DNA from: Thecaphora thlaspeos | Lineage: Eukaryota; Basidiomycota; Ustilaginomycetes; Urocystidales; Glomosporiaceae | Length of the DNA: 64,000 bases | Direction: 5' to 3' | Assembly (NCBI GenBank): GCA_900291925.1 | Contig: UWYS01000020.1 | Location: 124,001-188,000 of the forward strand | Shown: positions 55,644-64,000 of the stretch, piece by piece | Position numbering within the stretch: position 1 is the first letter of the stretch | Layout of the letters: each line of letters begins with the position of its first letter | Notes under the pieces: generated by a model | The model's input: only the letters and a program-made list of their open reading frames with translations | Databases searched by the model: none | Told to the model about the DNA's origin: nothing | Translations under genes and position numbers: made by a program

Positions 55644-56710
55644 ATGGGAGCGCTCACGGAGATCACCCAGCCGCCGCGCTTCCTCTCGCAGCAAGAGTTC
55701 GAGGTAGCCCAGCAGTCGACGCCCGGCTCGTTCGTCTCGCTACCGCCCGTCCTCCGCTTCCAGCTCGACCCGGCCCGTGTCTACCTCCGTCCTGCACCGA
55801 CCGATGCACCCAAGTGTTTTAAACAGTACGACCTTCCAGCCTCTTTGGCCGGCGCCGATCAGGAAAATGACGAGGATGAGGACGAGCAGGCTGGCATCAC
55901 CGTCGTATCGGACGGTTCGCTGTGGCTGACCGAGTCGTGAGTGGCCAGCATTGCTACCCACGCGTGCGTGTCTACCTGTCCGCTGCAGTACTGACCTGTC
56001 GCTTCCCCACCTCTCTCATACCTGAGCAGAGAGCTGTCGTTTCTGTCGCCCGACTCGAGCTCCGGCTTCTCGTTAACCTATCCTGTCATCTCCCTGCATG
56101 CCGTCACACGCTCGCCGCCGGCAGGCCTCGCTGCACCGTCATCTTCCTCTTCATCTTCAGCAACAGGAAGTGAACAGGCCAGGAGCTGCCTCTACGTCCA
56201 ACTCGATCTGTCTGCCGAGGACAAGAATGTCGACGAGGATGACGAAGATTCATTGTTAGAGATGCATGTCTTCACCCCAGATGATGAGAGTTGTAGGTGT
56301 CTGCGGTCGATTCCTTTTGCGTTTTCAATCCTCAGGCGACACCTCACTGACCTCTTGCTTGCATTCCAACCGGGGCCCTCCTACACCCCGCCTCTTCTGC
56401 GCTCTGCGCCGCAGTGGACCAGCTCTTCGAGGCGCTCTCGCAGTGCGCCTCGCTCCATCCTTCCGCAGGCGGCGGCCTCTCGGGGGATGGCTCGAATCCG
56501 TTCGCTGGCTTCGCGCCCTTTGGGACTGGCGCATCGGACGGCATGGCCGTCGACGGCGCGTTCGACGACGCAGACGAGGACGACGACGACGGTGTCGTGA
56601 CCGACGCGCAGGCGACTGAAAATGGCGACGGGCAGCAAGGCGGCCTCAGCGATGCTGGCAGGGTGAGAAACGACTTCCAGACCTCGGATTCCCGCTTTCG
56701 ACCGTACTGA
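55644..56710 (+). CDS. pICln-like methylosome subunit
   Basis: There are three exons, 55644-55936, 56030-56292 and 56415-56710 (GT-AG introns, phases consistent), giving 283 aa. pICln chaperones Sm proteins with the arginine methyltransferase PRMT5 during snRNP assembly; in fungi the related Lot5 has the same PH-like fold. The pattern is VLRFQLDPARVYL, then DGSLWLTESELSFLSPDSSSGFSLTYPVISLHAVTR across the first splice. Next come CLYVQLDLS, LLEMHVFTPDDES and LDQLFEALSQCASLHP across the second, and finally an acidic tract. After GGLSDAGR the frame can run to a stop at 56710 (RVRNDFQTSDSRFRPY). It could also splice at the GTGAGA there into a further exon near 56725. I chose the simpler reading. 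Gene order places it directly before calcipressin on the same strand. Confidence 0.87.
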
Positions 56711-57007
56711 GCGGCGCGAAACAGAGGCTGCGGGGAGGACCTAAGCGAGAGCGCTACCTAGATGTGAGCAAGTCCTCCTCTTCTCAAGGGGCCTTCATGG
56801 CAGGACCAACGAGACTTGCGACGGAGGACAGAATACAGTCGCACGACCGAGGGTCATCGTGAAGCTCTTTCCGAATGTGACCATCTTGTAGCTCGAATGC
56901 TGACCCTTCGCCTCGCAATGTCATGTCGTGCTCCTTTCTCCTTTCCGCCTCTGCTCGTTCCTGCCACGGACCACCACCAGAGAAATCTTGCCCACCTGGA
57001 ATCCGTC

Positions 57008-58188
57008 ATGGTCTGGCCAGAGGACGACGACGAGCGCGAGAGCGATGAAGCAGCGGCCCCTTCCGATCCCCAGGCCAGCGTTGCGCTTCAAGCGCTCGAT
57101 GCAGCAGCGGCGCCGACCAATACACTGATCCTGCGCAACCTTCCGATCGAATTCTTCGTCCCTTCGACCTGCTCGGCGCTGCTTTCGCTGCTCAACGCAT
57201 ACGGCACGCTGGTGCGCTGGATACCGATGCCGACAGTCGGCCGCGCCGTGGTAGTGTTCGAGGCCGTCGAGGGCGCCAAGATGGCCAAGGACGGGCTCGA
57301 TCGACTGCTGCTGCCCTTTGAGGACGAGTCGGCCTCGGCTCCGGCACCCAGCGGCGGAGAGGATGTCCTTCTACGAGTGAATGGCGACGACCAGGCCGAC
57401 GAGTGAGTCTTGAGGTTGGGTCTACCCCAAGGACTTCTGGACAGAGCGCATTGCTTACATCGCGCAGCTCTGGCTTCCCTGTCATCAGCCTGATGCTGCG
57501 CGCCGTCTTCGGACCTTCTGTCTCGGCCGAGGAAGCGGAAGCCTCGACGTTGAGCGTCCCAACGACGGACAAGAACTTCCTCATCAGCCCTCCGGGCAGT
57601 CCGCCGGTGGGTTGGGAGCCCATCCGCGAGGACCCGCCCAACCGCGACACGCTGGCCGACGATCTCATGCGCGTGCTGGGAGAGCTACGCGATACACAGC
57701 GACACGTCGAGTCTCACAAGCCAAAAGATTGGGGCAGCACGGCGGAAGCAGACGCACGATCGGGCGAGACGGTGGCTTCGCTCGGTGTGCCTGCACAGGC
57801 GGAGGTGATCTTAGCGCCATCGATGGCGCCCGCTCTACGGTCGCACCAGCCTGCTTGGCTACGTCCGTCGGACGGCGGCGGCGGCGGCACCTCTGACGCA
57901 TCGCAGACCGACGATGATCTGATCCAAGTCCCGGGCGTGACGGTACAGTCTTTCGACCCGGTTGTTGACGACGAAGACGAGACAGGAGGCGCCCCAAGGA
58001 CGCACCTCGGCTTCACCATCAGCAGCGTCAAGGCTACGGTCGACAGCATGTGGAGCCCGACGTTGCTGGCGCAGCAGATGCGTGTCGATGGCGATGAGGT
58101 GCCAGGATTGGACGTAGGTGTGGCGTCGGCGGGAGAAGCTGGTGGGAAGAGGATCACGCCGACCAGCAGGCCGCCGCTTGCTGGATGA
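57008..58188 (+). CDS. RCN1: Calcipressin (RCAN family calcineurin regulator)
   Basis: There are two exons, 57008-57402 and 57468-58188 (GTGAGT...CAG), giving 371 aa. Calcipressins bind and modulate the phosphatase calcineurin. The RRM-like domain starts at about residue 36: TNTLILRNLPIEFF, YGTLVRWIPMPTVGRAVVVFE, and an AKDGLDRL helix. The splice joins SGFPVISLMLRAVFG. The hallmark FLISPPGSPPVGWEP begins at Phe169, with the SP motif whose phosphorylation controls RCAN activity. A second calcineurin contact, PGVTVQ at about 287-292, fits the PxIxIT docking consensus. The N terminus is not certain: the frame stays open upstream of the chosen Met at 57008, and a small upstream exon is possible. 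The tail after residue 300 is long and of low complexity. Confidence 0.92.
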
Positions 58189-59212
58189 ATCGGTCAGCGC
58201 AGCCGATGTCAAGGCTATTCGCCTCTCCTCTCGTTCTCGCTATCAATTGATACGTCGAAGTCGACACGGCTCTCGTGAGCGTCTCGTGAGACTCAGCGCT
58301 GCCCGATGTGTGGGAGAGAACGGTCCGTCGGGAGCGTCGCCGTCTCGTACGGAACTTCAACATCAAGTTGATCCGTAGCAGTTCGACCGCCTTTAAGGCC
58401 TGCCGCGGCCCAACTCCCTGTTTCATGCGTCTTGGCTTATCCCAACGCCCGTGCGCCGTGCGAGATGTACAGTAGAACTTAGCTCCTGCCAGCATGGGGG
58501 TTTCCAACCTTTTTCTTTTTTTTCTTCTTCTTTACGTCATCTTGCTTTGCTTTGCTTGCCCTGCTGGCTGTCAAGGGATCACGCAAGAGGGCGGCGTGCA
58601 TGCTTGACCTTGTCCCACATCAGCAAGTCTGGCCTCCTGCGCGAAGCGGACCCTGTCCGGTGCTTGGATGGCCGGCTTGCCTGGCCTGGACAGGTTGAGC
58701 CGCGGGCGCAAGGCGTCAGGGACAAAAACTTGGCAGCGAGCACGCCCGCCGGCGGGCCTCCTCCGCTGCCTCCAAGTCTTTATGCTGTGAAGCTACACCT
58801 TACTAGTTACTCTGTAAGAAGTAGGATGGGCCGGACCGGGCGGGCGGCCCGTGCCCGAGAGCGAGGCTGAGAAAGGCCGTGATGGACCGTGGCTCGTGCG
58901 GGCCATTGGCTCATCCCGAGCTGAGCCTCCGCTTGACCGAGCGACCCAGGCATCCTCCAGCGACACTTTTGCCTACCGTACTAGAGAGAGAGAGAGTTCG
59001 CTGTTCGCCTCCCACAGCACGCCCCTCATATAAGCTCGCGACAGACGCTCGACCCCTTCCCCACCCACACAACCCAACTAGCTCCTCCCCACTCACGATA
59101 CCCACATCCCCCCCTCCCCCTCTCCCCTCCATCCTGCTCCTCACTCGCCCCTGAGCTGAGCCAAGTGCGCATAGAGAGCAACGAGCACCATCCACCGCCC
59201 ATCCTCTTCACC
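58189..59212. promoter_or_regulatory. Upstream region of the GMC oxidoreductase gene
   Basis: No gene is visible in this 1-kb stretch between calcipressin and the oxidoreductase. The downstream end carries a TATA box at 59029 and a C-rich leader. A short GA run lies at 58983-58995. Confidence 0.5.
59029..59034 (+). promoter_or_regulatory. TATA box of the GMC oxidoreductase gene
   Basis: The context CATATAAGC lies about 180 bp before the start codon at 59213, followed by a C/A-rich leader. Confidence 0.5.
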
Positions 59213-61123
59213 ATGACGCCCAAGCCCAACCCCGCCCGACCGGACACCGATCCCGTCCACGGCCAGACGGTCGAGCCGGCGCCCGCCAGTAGCAGCTCCC
59301 ACCCCGCTTCCTCCTCCTCCTCGGGACCCTCGGCGCGCAAGCGCCTGGCCTCGATCGCCTCGCACCTCCTCCCCTTGGGCAACACCGAGTTCGACTATGT
59401 CATCGTCGGCGGCGGTACCGCGGGCGCCGTGCTGGCCAACCGCCTCACCGAGGACCGCGACGTCAGCGTCGCCGTCATCGAGGGCGGTCCCTCGGACGTC
59501 GGCAAGGACGTCGTCCTTGACCTCAAGCGCTGGCTCGAGATGCTCGGCTCGGAGCTCGACTACGACTACCCCACCGTCGAGCAGCCGCGCGGCAACTCGC
59601 ATATCCGCCACTCGCGCGCCAAAGTGCTCGGAGGATGCTCGTCGCACAACACCCTCATCTCCTTCCGCCCCTTCAACGCCGACCTCGACGACTGGGCAAA
59701 CAACTACGGCTGCCCCGACTGGAATTCCACCATGCTCCAGCCGTACGGCGACCGCCTCAAGATGAACATCGTCCCCGTCGCGCCCCAGCAGCGCAACCAG
59801 GTGGCGCGCGACTGGGTCGACGCCTGCTCAGCGGCCACGGGTGCCCCCGTCATGGAGGACCTCAACGCCCAGATTGTCCACCGCGGCGGCTTCCAGAAGG
59901 CTGTCGGCTTCTTTGACATTGCTTACGACCCCTACGACGGCAAGCGCTCCAGCGCCTCGGTCGCCTACCTCCACCCCATCATGCCCCACGGCCCGAACAA
60001 GCGCCACAACCTCCACCTCTTCCTCGAGACCTGGGCCACAACGCTCGTTTTAGACAAGCAGGACTCGAGCCGCGTCCGCGGCGTCGACGTCGTCACCAAG
60101 CACGGCCTCAAGAAGACGCTGACGGCGCGCCGCGAGGTGATCCTGTCCGCCGGCGCGATCGACACGCCGCGCCTGCTGCTCCACTCTGGCGTCGGCCCGC
60201 GCCGCGACCTCGAGGCGCTCGGCCTGCCCTGCAAGCTCGACGTCCCCGGCGTCGGCGGGAACCTCACCGACCACCCGGAGAGCATCATTATGTGGGAGAC
60301 GCGCGACACGCCCCCGGAGACGGTCATGTCGTCCGATGCCGGTCTCTTCCTCCGCGTCCTGCCCTCCGACACTGAGCTCTTTGCCCACCCCGGTCCGGAC
60401 CTCATGTTCCACATCTACCAGATCCCCTGTGAGTATTCCAGACGCCGTCGCGATCGCGACGCGTGCGCGCCACCTGAGATGTCAGCGATTGATTTTTTCT
60501 TCTCCCCAAACCACCATCTCAAATCCTGGAACCTCCTAGTTGCCGACAACACGGAGAGGGAGGGTTACAGGAAACCGCAGCATGCCATCTGCATGACGCC
60601 GAACATCTGCCGCTCGCAGGCGCGGGGCAAGGTCTCGCTCGCCTCTGCGGACCCCAAGGACAAGCCGCTGCTCAACTTCAAGTACTTTGAGGACGCCAAC
60701 GGGTACGACGAGAAGATCCTGATCGAGGGCATCAAGTGGGCCCGCAAGATCGCCCAACAGTCGCCGTTCAAGGAGCACCTGGTGTGCGAGGTCGCCCCCG
60801 GCCCCGAAATCACGAGCGACGAGGCCATCGGCGAGTACGCGCGCAAGGTCGCCCACACCGTCTACCATCCCGCCGGGACGTGTCGGATGGGCACGCCTTC
60901 TCCGCGCTTCGGCGGCAAGGGGAGGGACGAGTCGGTCGTGGTCGACCAGCGGGACCTGAGCGTCGTAGGCCTCAAGGGAATCCGGGTGTGCGACGCTAGC
61001 GTCCTCCCCACGCTGCCCACCATCAACCCCATGCTCACCATCCTCATGGTCGCAGAGCGCGCCGCAGAGCTCATCCGCAACGACGCCTGGACCAACGGCC
61101 TGCGGAAGAACGACTGGGCTTGA
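59213..61123 (+). CDS. GMC oxidoreductase, choline oxidase/dehydrogenase-like
   Basis: There are two exons, 59213-60428 and 60540-61123. The 111-bp intron (GTGAGT...TAG) is a multiple of three and has no stop, so the unspliced frame is also open. Splicing gives 599 aa and the smoother family sequence YQIPFADNTEREGYRKPQ. The FAD-binding motif is VIVGGGTAGAVLANRL (about 63-78). Other blocks are AKVLGGCSSHNTLISFRP, VILSAGAIDTPRLLLHSGVGP and NFKYFEDANGYD, with the active-site histidine in YHPAGTCRMG and the second catalytic position in PTINPMLTILMVAERAAELI. GMC enzymes oxidise alcohols with FAD. The HSRAKVLGGCSSHN region is nearest to choline oxidases, but the substrate cannot be fixed from sequence alone. 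There is no signal peptide; the first 55 residues are Ser/Pro-rich. Confidence 0.93.
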   Translation: MTPKPNPARPDTDPVHGQTVEPAPASSSSHPASSSSSGPSARKRLASIASHLLPLGNTEFDYVIVGGGTAGAVLANRLTEDRDVSVAVIEGGPSDVGKDVVLDLKRWLEMLGSELDYDYPTVEQPRGNSHIRHSRAKVLGGCSSHNTLISFRPFNADLDDWANNYGCPDWNSTMLQPYGDRLKMNIVPVAPQQRNQVARDWVDACSAATGAPVMEDLNAQIVHRGGFQKAVGFFDIAYDPYDGKRSSASVAYLHPIMPHGPNKRHNLHLFLETWATTLVLDKQDSSRVRGVDVVTKHGLKKTLTARREVILSAGAIDTPRLLLHSGVGPRRDLEALGLPCKLDVPGVGGNLTDHPESIIMWETRDTPPETVMSSDAGLFLRVLPSDTELFAHPGPDLMFHIYQIPCEYSRRRRDRDACAPPEMSAIDFFFSPNHHLKSWNLLVADNTEREGYRKPQHAICMTPNICRSQARGKVSLASADPKDKPLLNFKYFEDANGYDEKILIEGIKWARKIAQQSPFKEHLVCEVAPGPEITSDEAIGEYARKVAHTVYHPAGTCRMGTPSPRFGGKGRDESVVVDQRDLSVVGLKGIRVCDASVLPTLPTINPMLTILMVAERAAELIRNDAWTNGLRKNDWA

Positions 61124-61391
61124 GACGCCGTCATGTCCCGACGCTGCCTCCATCTTGAGCCATTTTTTTTTTGTAGAACATTCTTGCCTTTTTTCGATAC
61201 CGATGTATTCAACTGCACACTTCGTCCTTCCGCCTGTCCTTTGTGCTCGAGACGACTGAGCCATCCGTCCGACGACCTACATCGACGACCGTGTCGCTCG
61301 GTCTGTCCTTGAGGAGCGCGCGACGTGCGACGTGATCCTACGCCTATACGGTCCACCTCTCGCCCACCTCTCCCGTGCGAGGCACCTAGCG

Positions 61392-62760
61392 CTACTGCTT
61401 GGCGAGTTCAGCGCCCAACCGATAATTCATGAGCTGATTCCAATCGATCTTGTTCTTGGTGAGAGGCAATTGCCTCCTTAGCGCCTTGAAGGCCTTTTCA
61501 TCTAGATCCTCATACGTCTCCTCTAGCGTCTTTTGATAATCATCCTCGTGTTCCTGCAGGATCTTGACGATCGCTCGTGCCAGCTTCTTCTCGTCCCCTT
61601 TGACGAAGAGGGAGGGTGGAAGGAGGAAGGTTTTGGGTTTGGAGGCGTTGAGTTGGACGTTTCCGTTTTCAAAGTAGTGAACTTGGATCTGGAGAGATGA
61701 CGTCAGTGTGTGGACGATGGGGTCGAGGGTGTAAGAGGCGCGCCAGCGTCCAGACCAGAAGTTCGAGAGGTGGTACTTGTTCCCGACGTGGTGGAAGGTG
61801 TAGCTGATCTTGCGCTCCATGGCGGGAGGGGCGCGTGTCTCGGCAGTCGAGGTGGGGTCCGAAGAAGAGGCGGCTTCGTGCGTGGAAACGGCTTCGACTG
61901 GGTCGTCTTCCGTGGCTTCGGCTGCGGCCTCGGTGGTGTGCGTGGGCTTCTCGTCGTCCGCTTCCATCGCCTCGTTGGTAGCCGCCGCGGTGGGCACGGA
62001 GGGGTCCTGCGCATCGACTTTGGCAGCTTCTTCCTGGACTTGAGCGGGAGCGGAGGACGAAGAGGCGACCTTGGCGGGGAAGGGGACGTTGTTGATGGTA
62101 AAGACGGAGCTGACGCCGCTGGTGTATCGGTCCGCTACGTAGGTCTGGAGCGCGGCGTCGAGCGCCGCTCTGTGGGGCATCAGAAGTGGAGAAAGGGGAG
62201 CGAGCTCGTCAGCGCGTTGCTGTGTGATCCAACAACGGAGCGCAGGCACGTCTGTGCTTACCGGATGTGCTCAGCCTCTTTGTCGACGGGCAGGTCCTGG
62301 ACGTCGCTGGCCGTCTGTGCGGTCAAAGCCAGGGTCAAGATGGACAGGTCCTTCGTTCAGCCCTTCTGTCTCCAGTGCGCTTCCTTGTTGCTACGGACAC
62401 CGCACTCACCCTGGTCATATGATCAAAGACAAAGCTCTTCTTCAACCTGGGGTGGGCGTACCTCTTTCCCTCCCGTGTCGCAGCCTCTCCTTCGGACGCA
62501 TGCACCTGACCAGCCCGACAGATGATGACCTGGTCCTGACCCTCTTGGATGGCGGTGGGGATGAGCTGCGAGGTGTTGTACTCTTCCAGCGCTACCAGGC
62601 CCATCTGCTTGATCTGGGCATCGTCAATGGTCTCTTCGTCTTCGCCAGCTGCGTCGCGGTCGAGGAGGATGCCGCGCAGGTCGTGGAACACCTGAGAGAC
62701 TTGGCCCGGCGGTGCCTGGACGAGGAGGCGCGAGGCGGTCGAGAGGCGCGTGGAGGGCAT
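61392..62760 (-). CDS. CAP1: F-actin-capping protein subunit alpha
   Basis: There are three exons, 62760-62410, 62314-62262 and 62169-61392 (GT-AG, phases consistent), giving 393 aa. The alpha/beta heterodimer caps actin barbed ends and shapes actin patches at the cortex. Family blocks seen are LLVQAPPGQVSQVFHDLRGIL, KKSFVFDHMTR, NFWSGRWRASYTLD, LQIQVHYFENGNVQL, and the C-terminal tentacle region (TKNKIDWNQLMNYRLGAELAKQ). Usual length is 260-290 aa. The excess is a single acidic, Ala/Thr/Glu-rich insertion of about 82 residues (about 170-251) between the FTINNVPFPAKV and ERKISYTFHHVGN blocks. Its edges show no clean splice signals, so I read it as coding. Codons in the last 100 positions are less G/C-biased than in the rest. 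Confidence 0.94.
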
Positions 62761-63142
62761 CGCGGTGTGTTGGAGGGCGGTGATGACAGGAGGGGGAGGG
62801 GTGTGTGGGATGACGGGCAAGATGGAAGGGAGGGGGTTTGGGTCGACCCGAGTCGAGCGATAGGGCGAGATGGAATGGGACAGGGAGTTGGACTGGGTGG
62901 AGGTGAGAGGGTGAACGACGAGCGGGGCAGCGCGCCGTGAGGTGTCCGCCTGAATGCGAATCGGCGACGGCGCTCGGGGCGCTTTCTGCCAGCCGGGGCA
63001 TGGATGGTCCGAGCGCAGCTGCGAAGACCGTGCACCTTTTTTTCGTCGTGAGCGCGGCAACCCTTCTTCGCTCCCCTTCATCCACCACCACCACCTCCCT
63101 CACCACCAACCGCCGTTCACCCGCTCCACACCACCACCCGCC
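62761..63142. promoter_or_regulatory. Bidirectional promoter of CAP1 and the Ca3427-like gene
   Basis: 382 bp separate two divergent start codons. The CAP1 side is purine-rich on the + strand and the other side has CCACCACCACC words. No TATA box was seen. Confidence 0.45.
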
Positions 63143-64000
63143 ATGCTCAGGATCGGCTACGTTCCGGAACACTTCGCCGCTCCCCTCCTGCACCTCGCCG
63201 ACACACCATGGGTACTTCTGGCTTCCCTCCACTTCCGTCCACCCTCGTTGCTCTGTACTGACACGAACGCTCCGACTCTCTGAACCTGCGTCCGGACCCG
63301 ATAGGGCAAGGAAAACATCCAGCTCGTCCTCCAACCTAGCGGGACGGGCCAGATGCTGACCAGCTTTGATGCCAACCAGGAAGGAGGTCAGAAGATCGAC
63401 GTGGCCGTCGCACTTACAGAGGCTCTAATCGCCGGTATCGCAAAGGGAAGGACGGACTACAAGCTGGTCGGAAGCTATGTCAGGACCAGCCTCAACTGGT
63501 GAGCCATCCTTGGTCGCGTTCACGCACCGTCTTGCTCTCTCTCATCTTATCCTTTGGCTCGATCACACTCTGCTGCCACACACGCTCGCGCCGAATGCAG
63601 GGCCGTCATTTCGGGGACATCGCCGGCCGCCTCGTCCTACCGATCCATCTCGGACCTTTCTGGCCAATCGATCGGTATCAGCCGCATCGGCTCCGGCTCA
63701 CAGATCATGGCGTCCGTCATGGCGCTCCAACACGGCTGGATCACGCGCTCGTCCTCGGGCGAGGCTACAGTCAAGCCAATCGACTTTGTCGTCAACGACA
63801 CCTTTGCCAACCTCCGATCGGGCGTCAACCAAACCCCTCCCTTCACCTCTGCCGCCTTTATGTGGGAATGGTTCACCACCAAACCCTACGTCGACTCGGG
63901 CGAAGTTCGTTTCATCGGCAACGTCCCCACGCCTTGGCCCAGTTGGACCATCGCCGCCTCCTCCAACACTGCACTCTCTCCTACCTCTTTACCCATCCTC
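63143..64000 (+). CDS. Ca3427-like periplasmic-binding-fold protein, 3' end cut by window
   Basis: Three exons are visible, 63143-63211, 63305-63498 and 63601 onward. They join MLRIGYVPEHFAAPLLHLADTPWGKENIQLVL and then LNWAVISGT with phases consistent. The third exon is open to base 64000, so the C terminus is missing. About 220 residues are present. The RIGYVPEHF opening, QPSGTGQM, the DVAVALTEALIAGI block and the GISRIGSGSQIMASVMAL segment match the fungal type-2 periplasmic-binding-protein-like family represented by Candida Ca3427. That family is related to bacterial solute-binding proteins and to the THI5/NMT1 fold. No signal peptide is present, so it is probably cytosolic. The ligand is unknown, and a role in thiamin metabolism should not be assumed. 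Confidence 0.85.

Overview
The window looks like a piece of a basidiomycete nuclear chromosome, most likely a smut-type fungus (Ustilaginomycotina). Seen directly: high GC with G/C-biased third codon positions, genes on both strands with independent promoters, and short GT-AG introns of about 60-155 bp. The genes are fungal housekeeping genes: RTT109, HRQ1, PET127, LAS1, MPO1 and THI4. The subphylum is inferred from style and gene content, not from an alignment. I saw no rRNA, convincing tRNA, CRISPR array, transposase or secondary-metabolite cluster.

Layout. 1-4263: an orphan membrane or secreted protein at the left edge, then 3 kb without a recognisable gene. 4264-14230: a transcription factor with a C-terminal HSF domain (+), the splicing factor PRP6 (-), a five-exon 3-hydroxybutyryl-CoA dehydrogenase (+) and a Derlin (+). 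14642-26671: the HRQ1 helicase (-), the MPO1 dioxygenase (+), a small secreted protein (-) and an NTAQ1 N-terminal glutamine amidase with a long tail (+). 26788-34984: RTT109 (-), THI4 in five exons (-), a 3.4 kb gap and ribosomal protein eL6 (+). 36133-45484: PET127 (-) and a FAF1-like ribosome-biogenesis factor (+) share a 358-bp promoter. They are followed by a four-exon prothymosin-like acidic protein (+) and an MGNC-type acylated orphan (-). 48120-54168: LAS1 (-) and mitochondrial uL3m (+) share a 377-bp promoter, followed by ribosomal protein eL36 (-) with unusually long introns. 55644-64000: pICln (+), calcipressin (+), a GMC oxidoreductase (+), F-actin capping protein alpha (-) and a Ca3427-like periplasmic-binding-fold protein cut by the right edge (+).

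Most gene models were rebuilt by joining reading frames across GT-AG introns and checking codon phase at each junction. The genes do not form one pathway. A recurring theme is ribosome production (eL6, eL36, uL3m, LAS1, FAF1-like), with smaller links to RNA processing (PRP6, pICln, PET127) and genome maintenance (HRQ1, RTT109).

I found no clear evidence of a new multi-gene system. The best leads are single proteins: the acylated protein whose NC-type fold seems to have lost its cysteine, the prothymosin-like protein, the C-terminal HSF-domain factor, the tailed NTAQ1 and the TATA-driven secreted protein.
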